The notes beneath the pieces are model-generated. The model was given only the letters and a program-made list of their open reading frames with translations. It had not been told where the DNA came from and made no database searches. A stretch of 35,246 bases of DNA from Rhodocyclaceae bacterium. GTDB lineage: Bacteria; Pseudomonadota; Gammaproteobacteria; Burkholderiales; Rhodocyclaceae. The DNA is taken from assembly GCA_030680085.1 (NCBI GenBank), contig JAUXWU010000144.1:1-35246 (forward strand), read 5' to 3'. The translations under genes were made by a program, and so were the position numbers. Positions 26,669-35,246 of this stretch are shown here, one piece after another (within the stretch, counting starts at the first letter, position 1; the number at the start of each line of letters is the position of its first letter).

Positions 26669-29155
26669 TCACAGCAAACTCGCCGCGTCGGCGCGCGGCA
26701 TGGACAGGTGGTAGCCTTGGGCGGCATCGACGCCGATGTCGCGCAGGAGTTCGAGCGTGGCGGCGTCCTCGACGAATTCGGCAATGGTCATTTTGCCCAT
26801 GCCGCGTGCCACGTCGACGATGGCGCGGACGACGAGCTGGTTGGCGCGGTCGTCGGCCAGGCCGCGGACGAACTGGCCGTCGATCTTCAGCACGTCGGCG
26901 TTGATGTGCTTGAGATAGGCGAAGGAGCAAAAACCGGTGCCGAAGTCGTCCAGGCACACCCGGCAGCCGGCCGGCTGGAGCGCTTCCAGAAAACGGCGGG
27001 CATCCTGCAGGTCGCCCATGGCGGCCGTCTCGGTCAGTTCCAGCAGCAGCCGGCGCGGCGCGACGCCCTGGCGGGCCAGGGTATCGAGGATGTAGCCGGG
27101 AAAGTCGATATCGGCCAGCGAGCGAGCCGAGACATTGACGGCAACGGCCGACAGACCCGGCAGGCGGGCCAGTTCGGCGACGACGGCGGCCACCGCCCAG
27201 CGGTCCAATTCTCTGATCTTGCCGGTTCTTTCGGCCTGCGGGATGAAGTGGCTCGGCGCGATCAGGGCATCCGGCCGTTCTTCGTCCCGCATGCGCATCA
27301 GCGCCTCGACGTGCAGCAGGCGGCCGTCAGGGGCGTGGATGCCCTGGTAGTGGAGCACCAGCAGGTCGCGGTCGAGCGCATTCTGGAGACGCTCGTTCCA
27401 GGTCAGCCGCTCGATGGACAGGTCGTCCGGGCGACCGTCGTAAAGTCGCCAGCCGTTCTTGCCCGCACCCTTGGCCCGATACATGGCCACGTCGGCGCAG
27501 ATCACCAGGTCGGTCAGCGTGGCGGCGTGGTCTGGATAGATGGCGATGCCGAGGCTGGTGGTCATGGAGAGGTTGCGGCCATCGAAACTGAAGGGAATCC
27601 GCGCCACGGCGCGCACGATGCGTTCCGCCAGTCCCTGCGCCTCCTGAAGGTCGGCGAGGTCCGGCACCAGCACGGCGAATTCGTCGCCGCCCAGGCGTGC
27701 CAGGGTTTCGTTCTTGCGCACGACAGTGGAGATCTCGTTCGCCACCCTGGTCAGCATGGCATCGCCGGCGCGGTGGCCGAAATGGTCGTTCAGGTTCTTG
27801 AATTCGTCGAGATCGAAGAACAGCAGCGCCACCTTGCTGCTGCGGCGCTCGGTGTCGGCCAGCGCGCGTTCCAGGGTCTCCTCGAAGCGGCGGCGGTTGT
27901 ACAGCCCGGTCAGGCCGTCGCGCTCGGCGAGGTAGATCAATTGCTCGGCGCTGCGCCGCTCCTGTGTGACATCGTCGAATACCCACAGCCGACCGATCAG
28001 CCGGTGGTCGTTGTCGCGCACCGGATGACATAACTGGGTGATGACGCGGCCATCGGTCATTTCCAGCGTCGTGCTGTCGGAAATCTCCTGGGTGCCGGGC
28101 GTCTTCAGCACCAGACGCGAAAAATGATCCGGCTGGGCCAGCACGTTGGCCGAGGCGACCAGCGCCGTCGCCGCGGGCAGGCCGACCAGCGCGGATTCCG
28201 GCGGGATCAGCCAGATGCGGTAGAGGGCCGGGTTGGCATAAAGCACGCGATCATCGCGGCCGATGAACAGGATGCCGTCCTTCAGGTTGGACAGCAGGGC
28301 GTCGAGGCGGGCGTGTTCCTCGCGCGTTTCCAGCAGGGCGGTGCGCGTTGCGTCGAGCGCCAGCGCCAACTGCTGGCCTGATCGGTTGATTTGCCGGGCG
28401 AACAGCATGGCCGCCGCGCCGGCCATCAAGATAACCAGGACAATCAGGCCCAACTCGAGCTTCTTGAGCGTTGCGCGCTGCGCGGCGAGCTGGATCTCAA
28501 GCGCGCGCAGCCGCTCGGCGCCGTCGTAAAACAGCCGGTTGGCGTTTTCACTGATCCGCTCGAAACGCGGCGGCGTCTGTTTTAGAAAGGCGGAGATTGC
28601 ATGGATGGCGCGCATCAGGCAATCGTGGTCTTCACGCGCGATGCAGTCATGGCGCAGGAGCAGCAAGGATTCGAGGCCGCGCGGAATGTGGCGGATATTG
28701 TCCAGCAGGGGGGCGATCTCGATGATCTCCATGACATGACCCCGCCCATCCGGATCGGGTCGATAGGTTGCTTCGCGCACCATTTCATCGCGCCCTTCGA
28801 TATTCAGCACAACCCGGCGCTCGACCCGTCCGCCATCCCTCAATACCTGAATATCTTGCAGCAACTTGTCGGTCTGCGCATCGACGTGCCTCCGCACACG
28901 CGCCAGGGCGGCGGCATTGTCCGTCGCCAACATGCGGTAGGTCCCTTTCTCGATTTCATGGATGCCGCGCACGATTTCTTCGCCCACGAACAGGCGGGCG
29001 CGTTCATTGGCATCCTGGGCGGCCAATTCGCCCTGCAGATGGTCGAAAACCGCCTTGAGGCCGAGCACGCCGACGAGACAGGCTACGGCAATGCCGATCA
29101 GCCAGTTGGTCGGCGCGGCCGATCTAGCGGCGGGGGGGGGGGGCGGAGCATTCAT
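26669..29155 (-). CDS. Membrane-bound PAS-GGDEF-EAL protein (cyclic-di-GMP turnover)
   Basis: 828 residues from the ATG at 29155. TM1 is at about 17-37 (NWLIGIAVACLVGVLGLKAV), a periplasmic sensor region of about 195 residues follows, TM2 is at 234-252, PAS at about 285-395, GGDEF at about 405-570 with an intact GGDEF (489-493), and EAL at about 580-820 with EAL (617-619), ELTE, LDDFGTGF (735-742), KIDGQF and AEFVED. The inhibitory-site RxxD before GGDEF is RKNE, so product inhibition may be weak. Both catalytic signatures look intact. A 12-base C tract covers codons 5-8. It overlaps the upstream solute-binding protein gene (ATGA), suggesting that protein supplies its periplasmic signal. Confidence 0.94.
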   Translation of the reverse strand: MNAPPPPPAARSAAPTNWLIGIAVACLVGVLGLKAVFDHLQGELAAQDANERARLFVGEEIVRGIHEIEKGTYRMLATDNAAALARVRRHVDAQTDKLLQDIQVLRDGGRVERRVVLNIEGRDEMVREATYRPDPDGRGHVMEIIEIAPLLDNIRHIPRGLESLLLLRHDCIAREDHDCLMRAIHAISAFLKQTPPRFERISENANRLFYDGAERLRALEIQLAAQRATLKKLELGLIVLVILMAGAAAMLFARQINRSGQQLALALDATRTALLETREEHARLDALLSNLKDGILFIGRDDRVLYANPALYRIWLIPPESALVGLPAATALVASANVLAQPDHFSRLVLKTPGTQEISDSTTLEMTDGRVITQLCHPVRDNDHRLIGRLWVFDDVTQERRSAEQLIYLAERDGLTGLYNRRRFEETLERALADTERRSSKVALLFFDLDEFKNLNDHFGHRAGDAMLTRVANEISTVVRKNETLARLGGDEFAVLVPDLADLQEAQGLAERIVRAVARIPFSFDGRNLSMTTSLGIAIYPDHAATLTDLVICADVAMYRAKGAGKNGWRLYDGRPDDLSIERLTWNERLQNALDRDLLVLHYQGIHAPDGRLLHVEALMRMRDEERPDALIAPSHFIPQAERTGKIRELDRWAVAAVVAELARLPGLSAVAVNVSARSLADIDFPGYILDTLARQGVAPRRLLLELTETAAMGDLQDARRFLEALQPAGCRVCLDDFGTGFCSFAYLKHINADVLKIDGQFVRGLADDRANQLVVRAIVDVARGMGKMTIAEFVEDAATLELLRDIGVDAAQGYHLSMPRADAASLL
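29132..29143 (-). repeat. Poly-C tract of 12 at codons 5-8 of the GGDEF-EAL gene
   Basis: Twelve consecutive G on the plus strand, i.e. four CCC proline codons on the gene strand, 12 bases after the start codon begins. Length 12 keeps the gene in frame; a one-base slip would close it. Exact length should be treated with care because homopolymers are error-prone in sequencing. Confidence 0.85.
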
Positions 29156-29952
29156 CGCGGCGACACGGGCTTGCCGGCCGTCGGCGGGTCGGTTGTCGAA
29201 AATCCGTGCTTGCGGAAAATGGCCTGCCCTTCCGCGCCGGCGGCGAGCATCTGAAAGCGTCGGGCCAATTCGGGATGCCGCGTGCTTTTCAACTGGATCA
29301 GCAGCAGGGCCTGCGGTCTGGCGATTTCCGGGGCCAGGTCGATGACGTCGAGTTTGTCGGCATTGTCGGTAAAAAACCCCGTGGCGCGCCAACTCATGGC
29401 CAGGTCGGCCTCGCCCTTTTTCAGGGCATTCGCCAGGCTGCGCGAATCGGGTGCCAGAAACGCGGCGGCGCGGATGGCTTGCTGATAAATTCCCAGGCGG
29501 TCGAGAACCTCTTTCGTCTCCAGCCCGACGCTGCCTGATGCGGCATTGCCGAGGATGACGACCAGGTCCTTGCGCAACAGTTCGCGCGGGTCGGCTTGCA
29601 CCTTTTTCGGATTGCCCTTTTGCACGATCAGCGCGATCTGGTTGTAGCCGACGGTGACCTGTTCGCCGAACAGGCCTTCGGCCAGATGCATGTCGCGATA
29701 GCTTGGCTCGCCGGGCAGATACCAGTCGCCGACGCCGCTCTTTTTCGCCGATTGATAGAGGTCTTCGGAGCCGCCCTGGGCGATGACGATCCTGACTTTC
29801 TCGCGTTGCTCGAACAGCCGGGCGATCTCCGTCATCGGCCGCACCATGGTGATGCCGCAGTAGAGCAGCATCTCGGTCTGGGCCAATGCCGCACCCGACA
29901 GCAAAGCCGCCGCGACAAATGCAAAAACTCTGCGTGGAAACTCCGTGATCAT
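29152..29952 (-). CDS. Periplasmic solute-binding protein (type 2 fold, ModA-like)
   Basis: 266 residues with a signal peptide (MITEFPRRVFAFVAAALLSG, likely cut after ALA at about 24). The mature protein starts LLYCGITMVRPMTEIARLFE and has the segments IAQGGSEDLYQSAK, NQIALIVQKGNPKKV, NAASGSVGLETKEVL and GEADLAMSWRATGFF, typical of extracellular-binding family 1/ModA-like proteins. No permease or ATPase gene is adjacent; instead it overlaps the GGDEF-EAL gene by 4 bases, so a signalling rather than transport role is likely (inference). The ligand cannot be read from the sequence. Confidence 0.85.
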   Translation of the reverse strand: MITEFPRRVFAFVAAALLSGAALAQTEMLLYCGITMVRPMTEIARLFEQREKVRIVIAQGGSEDLYQSAKKSGVGDWYLPGEPSYRDMHLAEGLFGEQVTVGYNQIALIVQKGNPKKVQADPRELLRKDLVVILGNAASGSVGLETKEVLDRLGIYQQAIRAAAFLAPDSRSLANALKKGEADLAMSWRATGFFTDNADKLDVIDLAPEIARPQALLLIQLKSTRHPELARRFQMLAAGAEGQAIFRKHGFSTTDPPTAGKPVSPR

Positions 29953-30043
29953 GTCGCTTGTCCGATAAATTCGCTCAACGCTGCTTAAATCATGCCGATT
30001 ATATGGCTAAATTTACGTTCTGACTTTTCTCGGGCTATCCGGA

Positions 30044-31651
<1,608 letters not shown>

Positions 31652-31655
<4 letters not shown>

Positions 31656-32140
31656 ACCACGCGGCGCTGCCTTTCGAGAAGAAACTCTGCGCGCCGGCCG
31701 AACTGGCCGGGCGCATTGCGTCCCTGCCGCGCCCGCTGGTCTTTACCAACGGTTGCTTCGACATCCTGCATCGCGGTCATGTCACCTATCTGGGGGAGGC
31801 GCGCGCTCTGGGCGCCAGCCTGATCGTCGCAGTCAACTCGGATGCCTCGGTGAGGCGTCTGGGCAAGGGCGCCGACCGTCCGGTGAATGTGCTCGATGAC
31901 CGCATGGCCGTGCTGGCCGCGCTGGAATGCGTGTCGCTGGTCACCTGGTTCGACGAGGACACGCCACTCATGCGCATTCTCGACTGCCGGCCCGACATCC
32001 TCGTCAAGGGCGGCGACTGGCCGGTGGATAAAATTGTCGGCGCCAGCGAGGTGAGCGGCTGGGGCGGCCAGGTGTATTCCATCCCCTTCATCCACGCCCG
32101 TTCGACTACCGCCTTGCTGGAAAAGATCAAGCGACTGTAG
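31652..32140 (+). CDS. rfaE2: D-glycero-beta-D-manno-heptose 1-phosphate adenylyltransferase
   Basis: 162-residue nucleotidyltransferase of ADP-heptose synthesis for lipopolysaccharide core, equivalent to the C-terminal half of HldE. It shows FTNGCFDILHRGHVTYL with the HxGH motif, AVNSDASVRRLGK, DILVKGGDW and STTALLEKIK. Start is the TTG at 31652, overlapping the dolP stop (TTGA); no in-frame ATG lies before the conserved domain, and there is no clear Shine-Dalgarno, so coupling to dolP is likely. The 3' end overlaps the convergent TAXI gene by 14 bases. Confidence 0.93.
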
Positions 32141-33461
32141 TATTTTTTTCGATGGTGGCGCGCACCAGGCCGATGTGCACGCGCAGGGTGTAGAGCATGT
32201 CGGAAAATGCGAGCGGCATTGGCAGGTGATTGACGTCGCGCTCGATGGCGTCGACACGCTTTAGCCACTCTTCCCGCGTCTGCCTGGCCGGGTCGGCCTC
32301 GACTTCCGCCTCGATGAACTTGAGTTCGCCATAGCGGCGGTAAATGCGTGATTTGATCCGCCAGTTGTACAGCCCCGGCGCGAAACGCAGCACCGGAATC
32401 AGCACGGCGATCAGCGGGATCAGCAACACCACCAGGCGGTCGATCAGCGTCGCCGCCCAAAACGGCAGATAGCGTTGCAGCCAGGGCTTGCCCGACTTGT
32501 AATAACGCTCGGCCGCGGGAGCCAGCGGAAAGTCGGTGCTGGCCGCATGGGGGAATTCGCCAGGCCGCTGAAAAATTCCCGGCCCGCCGTGCACCTCGCT
32601 CATGGCCTGCATCAGCAGGCCGATCATGGCGGGGTGCGTTTCCTCGCGCACCACCAGCGTGGCCGTGGTGGCAACCAGACGGACGTCGCGTGGCGGAAAG
32701 TCGGCAGCCAGGTTGATCGCCCCGCGCGGCAGCACCAGGCTGGACAGATAGGGAAAACGCCGCGCATAGGCATCGGCATGCGCCAGGCTCATCAGCTTGA
32801 CGCCGGGCGTGTGCAGCAGCACCCACACTGCCGCCGACTGCGGCGGGCCGACCACGAAAGCCGCGTCGATTTTGCGCGTCGCCAAGGCCCGCGCCAGACC
32901 CAGGCCGCCCTGGTCGAGCAACCTTGTGTTGCCGGCGTCGATCTGGCTGGCATACAGGAGCTCCTGGGCGAGATGGCGCGTGCCGCTGCCGACCGCGCCA
33001 ATGGCAATCCGCCGGCCCTTGAGCTGGACGATCTGGTTCAGGTCGCCATTGCCTTCGGCCAATTCCGCCCGATAGAAAATCCACAGCGGTTCGTTGTAAA
33101 GGCTGCCCAGCGAGACGAGCGCGTCGTCTTCCCGCACGCGCACCGTGCCGCCCTGGACAAAGGCCGCATCGACGGCCAGTTCGGAATTGCGCAGCCGTTC
33201 GAGGTTTTCCGTCGAGCCCGCCGACGGCTGCTCGATGACGCGGACGCCGTATCGTTCCAGCACATCCTTGTAAGCCGCGCCGAAGCTCTGATAGGCGCTC
33301 CCTTCGCCGCCGGTCACCAGAATCAGCGTGTCCGGCGGGGCCGGCTGGATGAAGCGCGAAGCCAGCCAGAACCCCGCGAACACCAGCGCCAGCAAGGGCA
33401 GGCCGATGATCAGCAGATCGCGCGGCGAGTATTCGCGCAGCCGGCGTGGATCCAGCTTCAT
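32127..33461 (-). CDS. TAXI-family solute-binding protein with membrane anchors
   Basis: 444 residues. A cytoplasmic N-terminal tail and membrane segment (LLIIGLPLLALVFAGFWLAS, about 16-35) lead into a periplasmic TAXI domain: LVTGGEGSAYQSFGAAY, QPSAGSTENLERL, IGAVGSGTRHLAQELL, DAAFVVGPPQSAAV. A second hydrophobic stretch (DRLVVLLIPLIAVLIPVL, about 345-362) precedes a charged cytoplasmic C-terminus of about 80 residues. No TRAP permease is nearby, so it may act as a membrane-bound sensor or partner a distant transporter. Its ATG is immediately after the ssb TAA. Confidence 0.88.
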   Translation of the reverse strand: MKLDPRRLREYSPRDLLIIGLPLLALVFAGFWLASRFIQPAPPDTLILVTGGEGSAYQSFGAAYKDVLERYGVRVIEQPSAGSTENLERLRNSELAVDAAFVQGGTVRVREDDALVSLGSLYNEPLWIFYRAELAEGNGDLNQIVQLKGRRIAIGAVGSGTRHLAQELLYASQIDAGNTRLLDQGGLGLARALATRKIDAAFVVGPPQSAAVWVLLHTPGVKLMSLAHADAYARRFPYLSSLVLPRGAINLAADFPPRDVRLVATTATLVVREETHPAMIGLLMQAMSEVHGGPGIFQRPGEFPHAASTDFPLAPAAERYYKSGKPWLQRYLPFWAATLIDRLVVLLIPLIAVLIPVLRFAPGLYNWRIKSRIYRRYGELKFIEAEVEADPARQTREEWLKRVDAIERDVNHLPMPLAFSDMLYTLRVHIGLVRATIEKNTTVA

Positions 33462-33941
33462 TTAGAAAGGTATGTCATCCTCGACATCGCCAAAACCGCC
33501 ACCGCTGGCAGCAGGCGCGTTCTGCGCGGCAGGACGTGCTGCCGGCCGACCGCCGCCACTCTCGCGCGGCGGCCCATCGTCGGACGGGCCAGCCTGGCCC
33601 ATGCCCTCGCGCTTGCCGAGCATTTTCATCTCGTCGGCGATGATCTCGGTGGTGTAGCGCTCAACGCCTTCCTTGTCCTGCCATTTGCGCGTTTTCAGCG
33701 CGCCTTCGATGTAGACCTGCGAGCCTTTCTTCAGATACTGGCCGGAGACTTCGGCCAGGCGGCGGAAGAACGCCACGCGATGCCACTCGGTGGCTTCCTT
33801 CTTTTCGCCGCTGGCTTTGTCTGTCCAGGTTTCGGTCGTGGCGAGGGTAATGTTGCACACCGCGTCACCATTCGGCATATAGCGCATCTCCGGGTCTTTC
33901 CCCAGATTGCCCACCAGAATCACTTTGTTGACCGAAGCCAT
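33462..33941 (-). CDS. ssb: Single-stranded DNA-binding protein
   Basis: 159 residues: OB fold at 1-110 ([52 protein letters not shown]), a glycine/proline/alanine-rich linker, and the acidic tip DVEDDIPF that recruits replication and repair partners. GGGAGA lies 6 bases before the ATG. Eleven bases separate it from the MFS gene upstream, so they are probably co-transcribed; the MFS-ssb pair next to divergent uvrA is a familiar proteobacterial arrangement. Confidence 0.97.
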   Translation of the reverse strand: MASVNKVILVGNLGKDPEMRYMPNGDAVCNITLATTETWTDKASGEKKEATEWHRVAFFRRLAEVSGQYLKKGSQVYIEGALKTRKWQDKEGVERYTTEIIADEMKMLGKREGMGQAGPSDDGPPRESGGGRPAARPAAQNAPAASGGGFGDVEDDIPF

Positions 33942-33952
33942 GTCGTCTCTCC

Positions 33953-35158
33953 CTAGGATGAAATTTTTGCCGGCGGCGGCGTCACGCGCACTGCCAACCC
34001 AAGCCAGATGATACCGGCCGCCGCGCACACGATATGCACGGCGGACGGGCCATAACTCTTCACCAGCCAGCCGCCCAGCAGGGCGCCGCAAAACAGGCCG
34101 AGCGATTGCGTCGTATTGTAAATCCCCAGCGCCGCCCCTTTCGATGCCGGCGGCGCCAGACGCGAAATCAGCGAAGGCAGCAAGGCTTCGAGGATATTGA
34201 AGGCGACAAAGAACAGCAAGAGCCACAGGCCAATGCCCCACAGGCCATTGCTGTAGAGCAACAGTCCGCCTTGCACCAACACCAGCAGCGCCACCGCGCC
34301 GACATACACGGGCCGCAGCCTGCCGTGCCGTTCGGCGGCGATGATGGCCGGCACCATGAGCGCAAGCGACAGCAACACCGCCGGCAGATACACCTTCCAG
34401 TGCTCCGCCCCCGGCAGGCCGCCGCTCTCGATCAGCGCGGCCGGCACGACCATCCAGAGCGCCATCTGGATCAGATGCAGCGTGAAGACGCCGAAATTGA
34501 GCTGGGCCAGCTTGGCGTCGAACAGCACCGTGGCAAAAGACCCGCGCGCCGCTGCGCTAAAAGTCGGCGCTGGCGGGACGGCGACAAAAAGAAGAATGAT
34601 CGCACCCAGCGCCAGACAGCCAATCAGCACGAATAGTCCGGACAGTCCGATGGCCGCGGCGAGCGGCGGCGCGATCACCAGCGACAGCGCAAACACCAGC
34701 CCGATCGAAGCGCCGATCATCGCCATCACCTTGGTGCGATGCTGTTCGCGCGTCAGGTCCGCCGCCAGCGCCGACACCGCCGCCGAGATGGCTCCGGCGC
34801 CTTGCAGCACACGGCCAATGATCATCCAGTAAATGTCCGGCGCCGCCGCCGCCATGAAGCTGCCGGCGGCGAACAGCAGCAGGCCGGCGACGATGACCGG
34901 TTTTCTGCCCCAGCGGTCGGAGGCCATGCCGAACGGAATCTGAAAGAAAGCCTGCGTCAAGCCATAGGCGCCCAGCGCCAGCCCCACCAACATGATGTCG
35001 TGGCCCCCCGGCAGTCCCGCCGCCAGCACGGAAAACACCGGCAGCACCAGAAACAGGCCGAGCATGCGCAGACCGAAGATGGCGGCGAGCGCGCCACCTG
35101 TGCGCCGTTCGGCAGGGGTCATGGCGTCCATGGTTGGAGAATGCGCGGGGGAAAGCAT
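33953..35158 (-). CDS. Major facilitator superfamily transporter (YajR-like)
   Basis: Up to 401 residues, twelve membrane segments in two halves. The loop 2-3 motif [16 protein letters not shown] is the MFS signature; [21 protein letters not shown] is the TM4 region. The central cytoplasmic loop contains AVPPAPTF, encoded by a perfect dispersed-repeat copy. Substrate unknown; drug or metabolite efflux is typical for the group. Start is uncertain: ATGs at 35158, 35131 and 35122 are in frame and none has a good Shine-Dalgarno; the last fits relatives that begin MTPxERR. Confidence 0.88.
   Translation of the reverse strand: MLSPAHSPTMDAMTPAERRTGGALAAIFGLRMLGLFLVLPVFSVLAAGLPGGHDIMLVGLALGAYGLTQAFFQIPFGMASDRWGRKPVIVAGLLLFAAGSFMAAAAPDIYWMIIGRVLQGAGAISAAVSALAADLTREQHRTKVMAMIGASIGLVFALSLVIAPPLAAAIGLSGLFVLIGCLALGAIILLFVAVPPAPTFSAAARGSFATVLFDAKLAQLNFGVFTLHLIQMALWMVVPAALIESGGLPGAEHWKVYLPAVLLSLALMVPAIIAAERHGRLRPVYVGAVALLVLVQGGLLLYSNGLWGIGLWLLLFFVAFNILEALLPSLISRLAPPASKGAALGIYNTTQSLGLFCGALLGGWLVKSYGPSAVHIVCAAAGIIWLGLAVRVTPPPAKISS
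34559..34583 (+). repeat. Dispersed 25-bp repeat, perfect copy in the MFS gene
   Basis: 25/25 to consensus, 12.8 kb from the other perfect copy (21740). Encodes AVPPAPTF in the central loop between membrane segments 6 and 7. Confidence 0.92.
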
Positions 35159-35228
35159 GCAGGGAATGTCTTTGTCACAAAGGGGCGCGTATATTATCAG
35201 GTCGCTTTTTCACGCCATCTGACCCCGC

Positions 35229-35246
35229 ATGGACTTCATCAAGATT
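35229..35246 (+). CDS. uvrA: Probable UvrA, first six codons
   Basis: The frame ATG GAC TTC ATC AAG ATT (MDFIKI) matches the usual start of UvrA (MDxIxIRGAR...). Divergence from MFS-ssb supports this, as uvrA often sits there. The upstream 70 bases are AT-rich with a TATTAT (35192-35197) as possible -10. Only six codons are visible, so the call depends mainly on context. Confidence 0.5.

Noticed and set aside
35161-35228. Search for a LexA box before the probable uvrA.
   Set aside because: No CTGT-N8-ACAG-like site is present in the visible 70 bases.

Overview
The window comes from a GC-rich betaproteobacterium. Gene content and order (complete dcw cluster with a 389-residue MraY, class II-type PyrC, rsmI/yraN/diaA/dolP genes, MFS–ssb next to a probable uvrA) fit the Rhodocyclales/Nitrosomonadales side of the class, but this is inference and no genus can be named from the sequence.

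Layout. (1) Positions 1-15451, minus strand: a tightly packed division and cell-wall operon, in transcription order mraZ, rsmH, ftsL, ftsI, murE, murF, mraY, murD, ftsW, murG, murC, murB, ddl, ftsQ, ftsA (cut by the window edge). It starts from a recognisable promoter overlapped by four MraZ boxes with exact 10-bp spacing. Most genes overlap by 1-11 bp. MurE is odd: it has no N-terminal UDP-binding domain and ends in a tail made of two repeat units. (2) 15663-22980: an accessory defence block between mraZ and rnpB, holding a HicAB toxin-antitoxin operon with terminator and operator, a type III restriction-modification pair (mod, res), a divergent HTH regulator and an AAA/DUF4143 ATPase. (3) 22991-23354: the RNase P RNA gene, minus strand. 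(4) 23379-26041: a small lipoprotein, pyrC and rsmI (minus), and yraN (plus), whose start codon overlaps that of rsmI head to head. (5) 26042-30420: a block separating yraN from diaA, with BrnTA toxin-antitoxin, a membrane PAS-GGDEF-EAL protein with a 12-C tract just after its start codon, a periplasmic solute-binding protein overlapping it, and a secreted HIRAN-domain protein. (6) 30421-32140: diaA-like SIS gene, dolP-like BON lipoprotein, rfaE2. (7) 32127-35246: TAXI-family membrane-anchored binding protein, ssb and an MFS transporter (minus), then the first codons of a probable uvrA (plus).

The most unusual signal is a dispersed 25-bp repeat, about 12 copies in 35 kb, containing AGTCGGCGCTGG followed by YGGGACGGCG (minus-sense equivalent CGCCGTCCC...AGCGCCGACTTTT). 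It lies mostly inside essential genes (murC, murG, murD, murE twice, mod twice, rsmI, yraN, an MFS gene) and otherwise abuts stop codons (res, HTH gene). Its consensus is open in all six reading frames, and four different frames are used. Two copies are direct in-frame repeats in mod, and an inverted pair brackets the res-mod-HTH segment. It resembles no insertion sequence or REP element I can name; a protein-tolerated mobile repeat or an uptake/chromosome-organising signal are the main hypotheses.
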